Of a stretch of DNA of 64,000 bases, positions 1-12,300 are shown one piece after another. The stretch covers positions 13,706,780 through 13,770,779 of the forward strand of contig NC_067291.1 of NCBI RefSeq assembly GCF_020740795.1, given 5' to 3'. The position numbers were made by a program, and so were the translations under genes. The notes beneath the pieces are model-generated. The model saw only the letters and a list, made by a program, of their open reading frames with translations, had not been told where the DNA came from and did no database searches. The stretch's first letter is position 1. Each line of letters opens with the position of its first letter. The stretch comes from Apus apus. Taxonomy: Eukaryota > Chordata > Aves > Apodiformes > Apodidae.

Positions 1-2543
1 TTGTTTTTCAAGCTGAGGAGAGACCAGGTCAAAAAAAGTCACATAGATGGCTTTTGTTTTTTCTTTGAAGCAACAATTCAGAGCTCTTTGAAATACAGGT
101 AACACATTGCAAAAGCACTTACAGTTAGGTAAGATTTCGTTGTGCCATTATGAAGTTCAAAGGAGGCTTATGTCTATTCCCAGTGAAGTTCAGCCTTCAG
201 GGAGCTCAAATATTTGAACAGAGAGCAAGCCCTGTGGCCAAAGAAGGGCGCTTTGCTGGGAAAGCTACTGAGTATCCAGAATTTGTACGGTGGAAGCAAT
301 CACCAAATGAAAAAAGGCAGAAAAAGGGAAAGAAAAGAGTGGATGGAAAAATGTTGTATCAATCAAGGTGATAGTTGCTTGCAGTTTTCCAAAAGCAAAG
401 AAAGGCAGGCTTGGGGGGCTTTCCAGCCAAAAGAGAGAGAGAAAAAACCCAAAAAGAACAGAACAAACAGTAGATTAAAGAATAAAAACCTCAAACTGCT
501 TTTAAAAATCACATAAACCAAACAACTTACTGTTGTGAACTACTGCTCCTTGCCTGCAGCTGTCAGTTCAGCCATCAAACAGCTTTCAGCTCAAACCTTT
601 CTCTTACTCTGGGGATGAAAAGGAAGGTTTTGTGTCCCTAGAGCACTTATCATTTCTAGGGTTCTTGTGTCCTATTAGAAGCTAATTAGGCATGTAAAAA
701 AACCCCACAACAACAACCAACCAAACAAAAAACAAAACCAGCAGGGCCATGGAATCCCAGATACTCTTTGCAGAGGTAGCTGAACGAGGTGATGGACAGC
801 TGAAGACTGTGACCTGTCTTCAGGAGAAGGACTGGAGATCCAGGGGCACCCCAGGAGGTTGTGCCCAAAAAATACTGTTTGTGCTTTTACAGTCAGTACC
901 TGAGGAGTTCAAGACACTTTCCAGCAGACATTCTTTATCAGCTGTCACAGGTTCCTTTACATAACAGTATTTGAGGTTGTACTGCTGAAGCCGTGGCACT
1001 GTGTGGAACTGAGGCACATGGAGGGAAGAGGACCTGCTCGAGCCTGTAGGTGAAGCCAGAGTCAGAGCTAGAACATCTTCATTCCCAGCCCTATTCCCTC
1101 TTTTAAAACCAGCAAAGACCTTGATCCTCTGCAGCAGCTCAGGAGGGGCTTTGCCTGCACTGCTAAGCTGTCTTTTCTGAAGCAGAGATGGGCAGTGATG
1201 CTCTGCGAGGGGCAGGCAGCCATTTAAAACCTCTGCTGTGCTTCCATCCAGGTGGGAAATAAGAAAGTCAGCTCCCACCTACCTGCCACTCCAGATCTCT
1301 GCTCCCAGCAGTGGTGGCTGAAAAACCGGGAGCAGAGGAAGCAGGCTGAGAGCCTCCACACCTTTCATAGTGAGACAAAGACTGTCAAAATGAGCAAGCT
1401 TTTGTCCTGACTGATAAGAGGAATGAATCCCTAATTGGGAGGGTGGGGACACGGCTGAGATGGCCCAGGTACTTGAGTCTTTGCATCCTTTCTGGCTTTC
1501 AGCTCAAGAATGCATGGGACAGATGGTGGGGTTTAGGCACTGACACTTGCACTCACACACGTGCACACTCGTGTGCATTCCTGGGGGCTGTTTGGTACTG
1601 CTGACAGCCCAGAGCACCATGCAGCCCTCGCTGGAGAGGTGCTGCAGGTTCCTCTTGCTGACCCAAGGGGCAGCCTTGGGTGTCCTGGGAAGCTCCTGCA
1701 CTGGGGGGAATCCCCTGGAGAGCTGGTGCTGAGGCTCCACAGTGGGCACCAGCAAGGCATGTCTCTAGTATATCATGGGCCAAGCCTGAATGGCTGTTGT
1801 CCACGTGCTGCTCTCAGGGTGCCTCAACACCAGCTTTAACTTTACATTTGGGTTCTGTGCTTCTCCAAGACAAGATCCCAGGATGTGGAAAGCATGGTGT
1901 GACCTCGAGGTGTCTGTGTCCCTGCATAGCCCATGTCACTGGGATCTGGGGGGTGATTGTATGGTTTTACTTTGGGATTCCACTGAAGGGGTGGGAAGGG
2001 ACATTGTCACAGCCTCTCTAGACAAAAACTGGGAGGGATCTAAAAACTCCCAGGAGAGGCTTTACCCACTGGGACATTACCCTGAGAACATGGGAGGGGA
2101 CTGAAAAGAAATGAGCCAACATCTGGAGGTAAAAAGGGCATGGAGAAGCTTCCTCCCCAAAGGCAGCACCTGTACCCCTTTATTCTAGAGTGAATATCAG
2201 CCTTGTTGGTGCTGATGGAAATCTCACCCCGTATTTAAAAAGCAAGCCCCATATACACACACAACTTCTCCTGGCCCCGTTTGTGTCCCAGATTGGAAAC
2301 GGTGCCCTTCCTTGGACCTCCCACGCTGGACAAAGTACCTATTCAACCTGCAGTGACCAGGACACTTGGGCTCCTGCTGAATGAGCTGCTTCTGCTCACA
2401 GCGGCCGTCCCTGGGCTGGCAGATGTAAACAGCAGGGCTCGCCCTCACCCCGAGATTGTGGCTTGTTCATCACTTGACAAAAATAGAAGCCCGGGCCAGC
2501 GGGGATGGTGTGCACAGACCCGTGTTTGTTTGGCAGTGGATTT
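1..2543. other. non-coding stretch, no gene recognised
   Basis: Ordinary intergenic sequence. It holds A/G-rich low-complexity runs (about 300-350 and 410-490), a CAA-rich run (about 693-743), alternating CA/TG (about 1546-1580) and the unassigned exon-like segment at 900-1043. No RNA gene was seen. Confidence 0.6.
900..1043 (-). other. exon-like segment, unassigned
   Basis: On the minus strand a 144-base segment is bounded by an acceptor (GGCTTCACCTACAG|) and a donor (CTCCTCAG|GTACTG). One frame is open throughout and far beyond, and in that frame the exon would be symmetric (phase 1-1). The encoded residues (for example QFHTVPRLQQYNLKYCY) match no family that I recognise. Chance is the default reading. 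Confidence 0.15.
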
Positions 2544-2565
2544 AAAAAAAAAAAAAAAAAAAAAA
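2544..2565. repeat. poly(A) tract, 22 bases
   Basis: An uninterrupted run of A. No processed-gene body was recognised on its 5' side, so it is called a simple repeat. Confidence 0.9.
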
Positions 2566-2651
2566 GTATTTTCTTTTTTGCTTCTTGCCTGTTCTCTTGG
2601 TGTCTTTCCTATTGCTCAACAGCGGGGACAGACACCTCCAGCCTCAGACCG

Positions 2652-2775
2652 GGTGTTGGGCAGCACAGCTGGCCCAGGCTGCCGGCGCCGGGCTCCGCGG
2701 GGCGAGACCCGCGCGGGGCGAGGGTTGCGCTGCTGCTCGGGCAGGGCCTCGGCACACGGAGAGGTAGGCTGGCTC
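2652..2775. promoter_or_regulatory. short CpG-rich patch
   Basis: A dense run of CpG dinucleotides centred on 2680-2750 in otherwise CpG-poor DNA. It ends in a donor-like GGAGAG|GTAGGC at about 2760 (plus strand) and leads into the 20-bp minisatellite. It could be a small orphan promoter/first exon or simply GC-rich drift near a minisatellite. Confidence 0.25.
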
Positions 2776-2920
2776 CCCGGGGCTGCTCCTCCCTCTGTGC
2801 TTGAGCAGGGCACTCCTGGGGAGCTCCCTCCTGCCCTTGGACAGGGTTTTGGGGTGTTGGGAATGGCTGAAGCCCCCTCGGTGACAGGAGTGGGCAGTGG
2901 CGAGGCTGCAGGCCGGGGCT

Positions 2921-3120
2921 GAGGCTGCCTGGGCTACGTGGGGCTGAAGACTGCCCGGGCTACCTGAGACCTGCCTGGGCTACCTGAGGCCTGCCTGGGC
3001 TACCTGAGACCTGCCTGGGCTACCTGAGGCCTGCCCGGGCTACCTGAGGCCTGCCTGGGCTACCTGAGGCCTGCCTGGGCTACCTGTGACCTGCCCGGGC
3101 TACCTGAGGCCTGCCTGGGC
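2921..3120. repeat. 20-bp minisatellite, ten units
   Basis: Eight units in exact 20-base register run from 2961 to 3120, with consensus TACCTGAGGCCTGCCTGGGC. Two diverged units precede them (2921-2960). Variants are confined to a few positions (GAGAC/GAGGC/GTGAC and CCTGGG/CCCGGG) and alternate in a way that suggests higher-order duplication. Because 20 is not a multiple of 3, the array shifts frame each unit and is unlikely to be coding. Confidence 0.95.
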
Positions 3121-3210
3121 GGCCCGACCAGCTCCATCCACAGCCCCCCCTCACACACAGCTCCATGCTCAGAGTGTGCAGCATGTGTCCACCCTCCCTG
3201 GCCACCCTGG

Positions 3211-3345
3211 GAGATCACAGAATCACAGAATGGCTTGGGTTGGAAGGGACCTTAAAGCTCATCCAGTTGCAACCCCCTGCCGTGGGCAGGGACACCTCCC
3301 TCTAGACCAGGTTGCTCCAAGCCTCATCCAGCCTGGCCCTGGGGA
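3211..3345 (-). mobile_element. CR1 LINE 3' fragment
   Basis: The reverse complement of a CR1 3' end. It opens with the doubled ATCACAGAATCACAGAATGG signature and continues through TTGGAAGGGACCTTAAAG and the following CR1 tail segments until similarity fades near 3345. It is 5'-truncated, as is usual for CR1, and has no coding capacity. Confidence 0.9.
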
Positions 3346-6300
3346 GTGCACCAATTCTGCAGGAAGGGTGCCTGGGGGGCAGCATGGGAGGAAGGTGACA
3401 GGGCCCTCTCCTTTTGTTTGCCATGCACAGTGCAGATCATTCCCTTGGCACCGTACCTCCCTGTCCATGCACGCTCCCCTCACACACTGCTTGCCTTCAG
3501 ACACAGCCCCCAGCTCTCCCTTTCTCCTTCTTTCTCGTTTTGCACACATACATGCCCTCACCTCACCTTGTTAATCAGCTGCCTGGACTGAACCTAACTT
3601 CAGCCCTCTCCCAGCCTCCCTGAAGGAGACCCGCAGGCTCAGCAAGGAAACGTGGGGGTGGGCACCACGCAGAATATTTATACAATGAATGAATTAAAAC
3701 AGTGCTAATTTTATGTTCCTCCCAGCCTGGGACGGAGCAACACGGGAATACAGCACCTTTTGTACAGGCATAGGACATCTCCTCTGTTTGCTTTTCTCCC
3801 AGAATGCCTCTTCTCACCCGGTGCAGTACAAACAGGTTGCTGTTGACCTTGGAAGCTGCTGGAGAGATTACGTCAAGGCCAGTAGGTTTTCTGGATATTT
3901 ACGGTCTCGCACCCTTTTGCTTTGGCTGCAGAGGTGGCTGATGTTTGCAGTGCACACCCAGCTGCGTGGTGGGCTCTGAAGTGGGGCCTGCTGCCTGTCC
4001 CCATATGCCAGCAGGGAACCCATTGGTCTCCCTGAGCCCCACTGAAAGGGGCTGCTCAGGAGAAACTCTGCACAGAGTTTCTCCATTTGCTTTGTTCGCG
4101 TGTTTTTGTTGTTGTTGTTGAACAGGGGGTTTTGTGATGCTTGGTTTGTTCTGATGAAAGGTGTTTGCTAGCCTAAGCTCATTGAGGAAGAGGTGGGGAG
4201 GGGATGCAGGAGTGCAAAGAAAAGCAGCTGTTAGGGGCTGGCAGCAGTGTTGCTCCAGCTGCCTGCTTCAAAAACTTCTCTGACCTTGGTGGGCTGCGTC
4301 AGGCCCTTCAGCTGCAAGAAGGGTACACTTGTCTTTTGGAGGTCAGTCTGTTATTTCATCCCATTAACACAAGAATCCCCTTGAGCCTTTTAACCCTCTC
4401 AGCCCTGCCCTAGAATATTCATTTTCCCTTTCCCATTTAAATCTCATTTTCTAATTTGCAAGCGAAGCAGGTTTCATGCTGGTAGATTAGAAAATGTTGG
4501 GGAAAAAAGTCAGTCTCAAAAACGAAATCCCACTAAAAGTTCCACAATTTGACAGTAATATTTATATGGACATGGAGATGACAGATGTGGAGTTAAGAGC
4601 ATTGCTGGACCTTGCTGTCCACCAGCCCTGGTCAGAGCTCAGCAGGAGACTTGTATGGAAGAGGAAGAGTGTAGGGGACTTCTCCAGGCATGACACATGG
4701 ACACCATGATAAATTACCCAGCCCCAGGATTGACAGTGAGTTGGCTGCTTATTCCTTCCACTTCTCTTACATTTATTATTAGTCTTCCTCTTTTTTGGTT
4801 TATTTACCTGTGAAACCTCATCCTCTGGTTTCAGCATTTCACTCCTTACTTTTGAGTCTTCAACAAATGTATATTTTTGTTTGCTGTAGAAGAGAGGACA
4901 TTTCTCTCTTTGGATTGTAGGTTGGGTGGGTGGAGCTGCAGTTTTAATTCAGAAGGCCCAGAAATATCCTCAGGGTTACTCCTAATAGCACACAACATGT
5001 CTCACCTGTTAGCTCTGAGTATGTGGGAGTTTGGGGGGAAAGATCAAACCTTATATTAAAAAAACATAGTTGGAGAAGAGGTTGTGACCCCCACATCTGG
5101 CCCCCTGCACTGGAGTGGCTCTCTGAGGAGCATCCAGAGTTCAAGAAATACTTGTATGGTTCTCCATCACCAAACACACCTCTACACAACCTTCTCCCTT
5201 TCCTTAGCTCCTTGCAGCTGAGCCCTTTGACACATGTTCATGTCTCTCTGTGCTCTCTGCTGAGTTTCCAGGCTGATAAGATGAATGATAGGTGTTTCAG
5301 CTTGGGTTGAGGCATGAGTTGTGTGGCTGGTAAGAAAAGCTTGCCTTGGCTTGTGCTTGTGTTAGGAGAGAACAATCTTGAAATGCCCTAGGTTTTTGCA
5401 TCTGTGCTGGGATTAGATTCATACTCACTGCCAAATAACAAACTAAGTAATGATGCAGGGGAGAAGACCTCAGGACACCTTCCCAGAAGTCTGTACATTT
5501 CTACTTTACTGATTTCTGTTGCTTTCTTACAAACCCACCTGGAACTGTACTCGGAGCTCTTAACAGGTCTCTCTTTGACTACTGCTGCTTCCTGGCATCT
5601 GTACTTTTTTGTGCAACATCCCTCCTCAGTCTGCAAAGTGGTGTCTGCACCTCCAGGAGGAGTTTCTGCAGTCTCCCACAGGTTCCTGGTGCCTGAAGCT
5701 GGTTCAGGGTTTGGCAGGTCCATTTAAGGTTACTACAGTGGAGAGGAAAGCAAGAGACTAATATCCAAATCTCCTCCCTGTTAAATGGAGAAGTTCTACA
5801 GGTCCAAGGCTCCCTGAAAATGTTATTCCTCGGCTGGGATGCAGAGTCAGTGTCAATATTTGTGAAGTAGGAAGGGCCCTGCCAGCTGCAGCATTTCCAG
5901 AAACAAGCCTCTGTGTGCAGGGCTGGGGCAGGGGCTCTGGGCTCAGCCTGGGACACCTGGGGCTGCAGAACCCCTTGGCCAGAGCTGCCCTGCAAGGCTG
6001 GGGCAGGCAATGGTGTGGTGGCTCTACTCACACACCTAACTTGGCCCTTGGAGGTCTGGGTGAGATTCATACTGTTCTTCAGAGAAGCAGGCAGAGAGCA
6101 TTGCTTTGAGGCTATGGTATATCTGCTTCAGCAAAATGCATGAGTAAGGAGTTGGCTTTGATATGGCTGCACAGTTGCTTGATGGCGTGGGGGAAAAGTC
6201 TGCAAAGGAATAATGCAGCCCTGGCCCTGTCACCATGTCACGTTGTCATTCTTTGGAGGGATGAGTTAGCAGGGAGTTGAATCTCACAGCCCTGAAGCAG

Positions 6301-9300
6301 GTGAGAGCAGGCAAGAGCTGAGCCTTGACATAGGGCTGCTGATGGCAACTGCAAGAGTGATGTCACTGTCCCCAGGAGGGAGCCAGCCACCTCAGGAAGA
6401 ATGGGCTGGGAACCTGGACCTAATGTAATGCCAGAACCCTTCAGATGAGTGAGTAACAGAGCTGGTGCAGTTACAAACTCATAACTAGCTGTTCCCGTAG
6501 CATATAAACTTGACCTCCTTCCTTGCCTTTTTTCTTCTTCATGGTGTTTCAAGTAAGTCTGAAATATGTGGATAATGTTCCCTTAAGTGGTAAGTGCTTG
6601 GTTTTGGTTTTGGAAAAAAAGATGTAAGAGAACTTCCCTGTGTGGAAGAAGTGACAGCCATGCTTTGTTTTGAAGGCCATTCACTTTCTGGACACTCTTT
6701 TTTTCCAAGTACTGTTAGAAAAGGCCAGTTACATGGCCTGGATGGCAAGCAAATCCAAGAGCCACTGCAAGGGAAGAAGCTACTGATGGCTGTGAAGAGG
6801 GCAAGCAAAAAAACAGAGGAGAATTAAGCAGATCAAGGAAATCCCCAAACTGGGTAGTGGGGGCTGTGGGGTCTCCAGAGTGGTGGTGATGCACATGGAG
6901 GAGGGCTGGGCTGGAGCAGGGCTGCTGCAGGCAGGACAGGCCTCGTGCTGCTGTGGAGGAGCACCAGGAAGGGTGCTGGGTCCATGACCAAGGTGCGTTG
7001 TCAGGGCTGTGTGGATGCTCATAGGGATGGAGCAGCAAGGTGTTGAGATGCACTGGTGTGAGGAGGAGATTAAACAGTCCCTTGCTTCCAGAAAACAAAA
7101 TACATTCCCTTTCTCTTCCTGGATACTGTGAACGCATCTTGGTCTTTGTGAGAAAAAAGGACTGATTCACCCATCCCTGCCTTTAAAGGGTCCCAGACTG
7201 CTGCCATCCTGCCCCATATCCCTCCTTCCTTCAGAAACACCCCTGGCACACAGCACGCATATTCTGCCATTGAGCAGCCAACCTGTCCTATGGTTTGGAA
7301 CTATTCAGGTGGGAAAGTAGCCTTTCAGGGCTTTGTGATTTGTACTACCCTTTCCTTTGTTGGGTCCTTTTACAGGAACCCAAAAGTAGCTGTTGTGAAA
7401 AGACAGCAGAGACTGTGTGGACCTTGGGTAACTTTTTTGAAGACCGTGAGACCTGCCAAACAGCCCCAGAGAAAGGATCTTACTGTGTTGATTTGTTTTC
7501 TTTGGTTTATGGGGGGAAAAAATATTTCACACATAATTAGAGCAGCCACAGAGAGATTGTATTAAAGGCGCTTTACTGGAAATTTCAAGGGACAGAACAA
7601 GGGAAACCTGTGTTAACACTAGCAATCAGGAGAAGGACCTTGCCTGCAAAATGGTGGGGAAGGACAATGTGGAGTGTTTAAGTTGCAAGAAAGAAACTGT
7701 TCAGGAGGGCAGCATGTGTATCAGGGTCTGGAATTAAACTAAGCTTTTGCAAGCCCTGATGCTCCCTGCTTCCCTTCCTGAGACCCTGTGAGTGGTGAAG
7801 GCTGCCAACTTGGGTGGTCAGATGTGGAGCCCAAGGGTAAGACAACTCTCCAGTGAGGGAGGAGAGCGAGGACCAAGGGCTTGACTTAATCCTCTGGTGT
7901 CCAGAACCTTGGTGTCTCCTTTAGCCAGTTTCTGCTTTGTGTCATTGGGTAAAACCAGCCAATCCTTCTGTCATGAAGACATCTCCCAACATGCCATAAG
8001 ATCTCCTCTTCCATCTACCAATCCCACTTCACAGGGAACAGCAGTTCTTATAATGCAAAAACTCCCAGGACAGACTCAAGTTGCTCAACCTTGTCCATGC
8101 TCTAGTGACAAGCCCACTATAGACCTCTTTCTCTGTGGGTGTGTCCATGAAACCCACCACTTTGGGCTCTGCATCCTCCAGCATTTTGAGTTCCCTGGTG
8201 GACCTTGCTCTATCGGTGTGTGTGTTTTCCTTCAGAGAGTGAGTGAGGTATGACCTTATATAGGAGGGTTTTTCACTGCTATAGTGAATTTTGAATTCCT
8301 TGGTCTCAGTTAGATCCCTGAAAAGTAAGCTCTTGAGTTTCTGTTTTACTGTAGTTCGAGGGAAACTGATACAGGGAATAGAGAACTGAAGTGTCCGTGA
8401 AGCCCATGTTGCTACCTTATTGCATGGCACCTGTTGTTGATCTGTCTGAGCTCTCCACCTACGCTGAGGTATCACTTTACCTTGTGACACACAGAAGTAC
8501 CTTTATTCCTGCTTTAAATGTAGAGAAGTGAAGTGAACAGCCTTGCCCAGGGCCATGTTAAAAATCTCTGCTTTTCACATATTTATGTGTACAAATAGCC
8601 CTACAGTGGCCCTGTATGCTTGTTCCTGGGCAAGGGAAGCAGCATTTAGACTCTCCTGCTTGCAAACCCTGTTCTTCCCTATGAAAATGGCTGGCCTGCC
8701 TTCCTTATTGTTGCTATGTGCTTAATTTTTAAAGCTTACATCACTCTGTGGCCAGTGATGTCTTGAGTGTCTTACAACAGCCACTCTTACCCAGGTTACC
8801 TGAGGGCAACACAGAACTGAACAACAGCTCTACAGAAGGCACAAATATACTGTGGCTGTTTATTTCCTACTGTGCTTAGGAGATGAGTGAAGCATATTTG
8901 TGGTGGTTGCTATTAGACATGAGGGTGGAGGATTGCCTGGTGGTCAGTGTAGGGACTGGCTGTCAGGGCTCCTGAGTTATATTCACAGCAATGTCACTGA
9001 CTTTGAAGGCAAAGTGACATGACCTGGTCTCCTTATCCTTGACAGGGGCATCAGAATATTGAACTACTCCACAAGTGAACTGGCAGCACCTGGATAATTC
9101 AGTAATCCATCAGCTGCTCAGTTCTTCCTGTCTCTCAGCTGCCATGCCATGTTTCTCTGACTCTAAGGTGGTGCTTGGCTAGAGGACATGTAAAGTCAGG
9201 GTTGTTGAGCATCCACAGTCCACAGAGGACTATGGAGGAGAAGGAAAGCACACGAGTCATTCAGCGCTACATTCTGGTTGTGACCATCCTTTTTTCTTGG

Positions 9301-12300
9301 GAGTTCTCCTTTCTTCTCCTTTTGGAGTTTGTACCTTTCACTGCTGGAATATTCTCTCCCAAAGTTTCTGTTCTATGTCCATGCCAGAAGACCATTTCTC
9401 TGTGTGCATCCCCAAGTCCCTGCATGTGTCCCCTCTGTCTTTAGGTGTGCTGTGTGGCAAGAGGCAGCTGAATGTCCTCCCTTAGTGCTGGATGCTGCTT
9501 GCATGGAGGAGCTGAGGAAGCTGAGATTGAAGGCTGTGTCTGAATCAGCTGCTGGAGACAAGAAAGTCCAGGGGAAGGCCAGAAGGCAGAGGAGCAAAAC
9601 CCAGATAAAATCTAGAGAGTGGCAAGGAGGAGTGTGAGCAGGAAGATCCTTGGACTTAGGCAGGCAGGATCTGTTTGGTGAGCCCAGTCTGTCCCAGGTG
9701 AAAGAGGGATGCCCTGCTGAAAGAGTCTGAGAAGGGAGCCAAGGAGCATGGGACACATTTCACCTTTGCTGGCCAAGGAATGCTCAAGCATTGGGAATTA
9801 GATTAAGTAGGTATTTCTGCCCATTACTAAACTGTTGCCTGAAAGTCAGGATACTGATTAATTGGGAAGCAGTACCAGGAAGCAGGGAAGGCCCTGGGAC
9901 AATATTTATAACATTCCTTTTGGCACAAGGAGAGGGTGGCCAAAAATAATCCTCTGTTAGCCATTAGCAAGGGGAGCTGGTTGGATTTTTCCATTTGCCT
10001 TGTGTGTGGCTCTCATCTTTGTCCCCTGACACATGCCAGTCCTGGAAATGCCACTGCCTTGGTTGTCCCCAGGCAGGCATCTCTATTCAGGGCTGCTCAG
10101 CTCGTGGGGAGGAGGCTGGGGTGTGAGACAGGACAACACACCTCCCCAGCAGCCCAGGAGACACTTTGGCGGCAGCGGTCTCCTCGTTGCCACTCTTCCC
10201 TCCTTTAAAGCCATATTGTTGACTTTCCACTCTGGATGCAGAGGTGGTGGGCTGGCAAGCATGCTCTGGCTCATGGTACCCTCAGAGCAGGAGACAAAAG
10301 GTGAAGGAGGGAAGCGGGGTTGGTGGCAAAGCCAGCCAGGTTGGCAGGGATTTTCCTTTGATGTGTGTCTCCAGGCAGTGGTGTTCCATGCTCCCTTGGC
10401 CACTGCAATTATGCTGCTCTCTTCCCTGCCAATTTTCCATGTCTGTTAGTGCTGAGGCTGGTTTGTGACATTAATTCTTTCTCTGCTGAGGTGGGTGAAT
10501 AACCTACTGGCATGTCTCTGATTTCAGAAAGCCAGTAGTTCAGTGCCTTTGACACAGCCATGCAGTGTGTGGCACACCACAAGCAGAAGGAAACTCATCT
10601 GAATAAGATTTAGCAAGTGAACATAAGCATACAATATGATATATAAAAAAATTAAATTATTCCAAGTTCCCTCAAAGCACCAAGCCTGGAGAGAGTTGAC
10701 AGAAAACTTCTGCCCTGAGATCAATGTCAGAGATAAAACAGCTAGAAACCAGCTGAGAGAGTTCAGGTGGATTGAGAATAAATAGTCACTTTTCAATATA
10801 GCAAAAGAGAGATGACATGAGAGATTTATGAGGCTGGATGAAGAAGAGACTGGTCTTTTATAACAGCTTCTGGCTCTCTGGACAGCAATATATTTGCCCC
10901 CCCCACTGGATTTGACATCCCCATGGAGCCTCAGCCTGTGCTGCCGTGAGCTTCTGCTGAGGGAGCTTCAGGATGTAAAGATGGAGAAAGAGGTTTCCTT
11001 TCTAGGCATGACCACGAGCTGCAGGTAATGAAGGAACTGGTTAATAAGAGCTGAGACCTCAATGGGACGCTTGACACAGCTCAGAGCAGACTGACCTCAA
11101 ACACCCTCAGACATAATTTTCTGTCCTGGGGCAAGTGCTAGTTCTGTCTTCTGAGAAGCTGCCAACCTGCTGCCGTTGGAGACTCACAGATCCCAACTGT
11201 GGGGCCTGTGGCCTCCTCCGCATTTCATTTCACATGTCAGAGAGCTCTGCATAAGCAGCAGCACTCAGTGAGACTGAAAAACACCAGTGGAGAGAGAGCA
11301 AGAGTGAGAAAAAAAGAGATTTAAAGATTTGATCAGAGATGTATTTCCATTCTCTGTGTTGTGTGGAGAAGCATTTGCCCTGTGTCTGGGATGAGGGATT
11401 GGAGTAGCTGGATGCAGCAGAGTCTGGGCACACCGTATTACTGCACTCACACAGTAGAGTAAGGTGGCCCTTGTGTGACTGGAGAGCACAGAGCAGGGCA
11501 AAACCTGGACTGTAGCAATGTGACTCCGTGGGCCAAGCAGTGTGGTGGGACACATCTCCTGGGTACAGCTGGGTGTGCTGCTCACCCTGCCCCAGCTCCC
11601 TGGGGTGAGCCTGGAGCCTGGCTCATTGCTGTGGAAGAGCACCTGGATGTCTAGATCTGGGCTCCTTCTAGCACTTGTGATGACTCATTTAAAGCTCCCA
11701 GAGATAACAGGGGCTTTGCTGTGCTGCTGGCAGTGCAGACATGCCCAAGAGCAGCACCCTTATGGAAACTCACAAAAAAATTACTCAATAGATTTCAAAG
11801 ATGGGACCAAGGCTGCACATAGCCTCTGGGCTGAAAAACAGGAATCTGGTTCCCAGTCCAGTGCTTAATTCACTAACCAAGCAACTTCAGGTCATTGAAA
11901 TGCTCCTCTTTGAGGCCAAGGATCACCTTAGTGTCTCAGTAGAAAAGCTTGCTGAGCTCTGATCAGGTGTAGAGAGGGATTTTATGAAGGATGTCTTTCT
12001 GGGCCCTAGGCATGGTTCCAGCAACTGGAGGTGAATCTTCCTGAAATCATCATCAAGGCTGATATAATGGATGTCTTAAGCTGTTCTGGCTGGAGTGGGG
12101 GGTAAATGCCCTGTTTTCTGAAAAGTCAGGAGCAGAAATCAAAGCAATAGGGCACGCTTCAAGGCTTCTGTGTGAAAATGGCCAAAGCTTCTGATGCTCT
12201 TAACCAGAACTCTACAAGGGTCTTAGGGCAGTTCCCTTAAACTGTGCCTGTGTGGGCAAGGCAGTGGAGATATTTTGGGAGTGGACTCTGTGGCCCTAAC

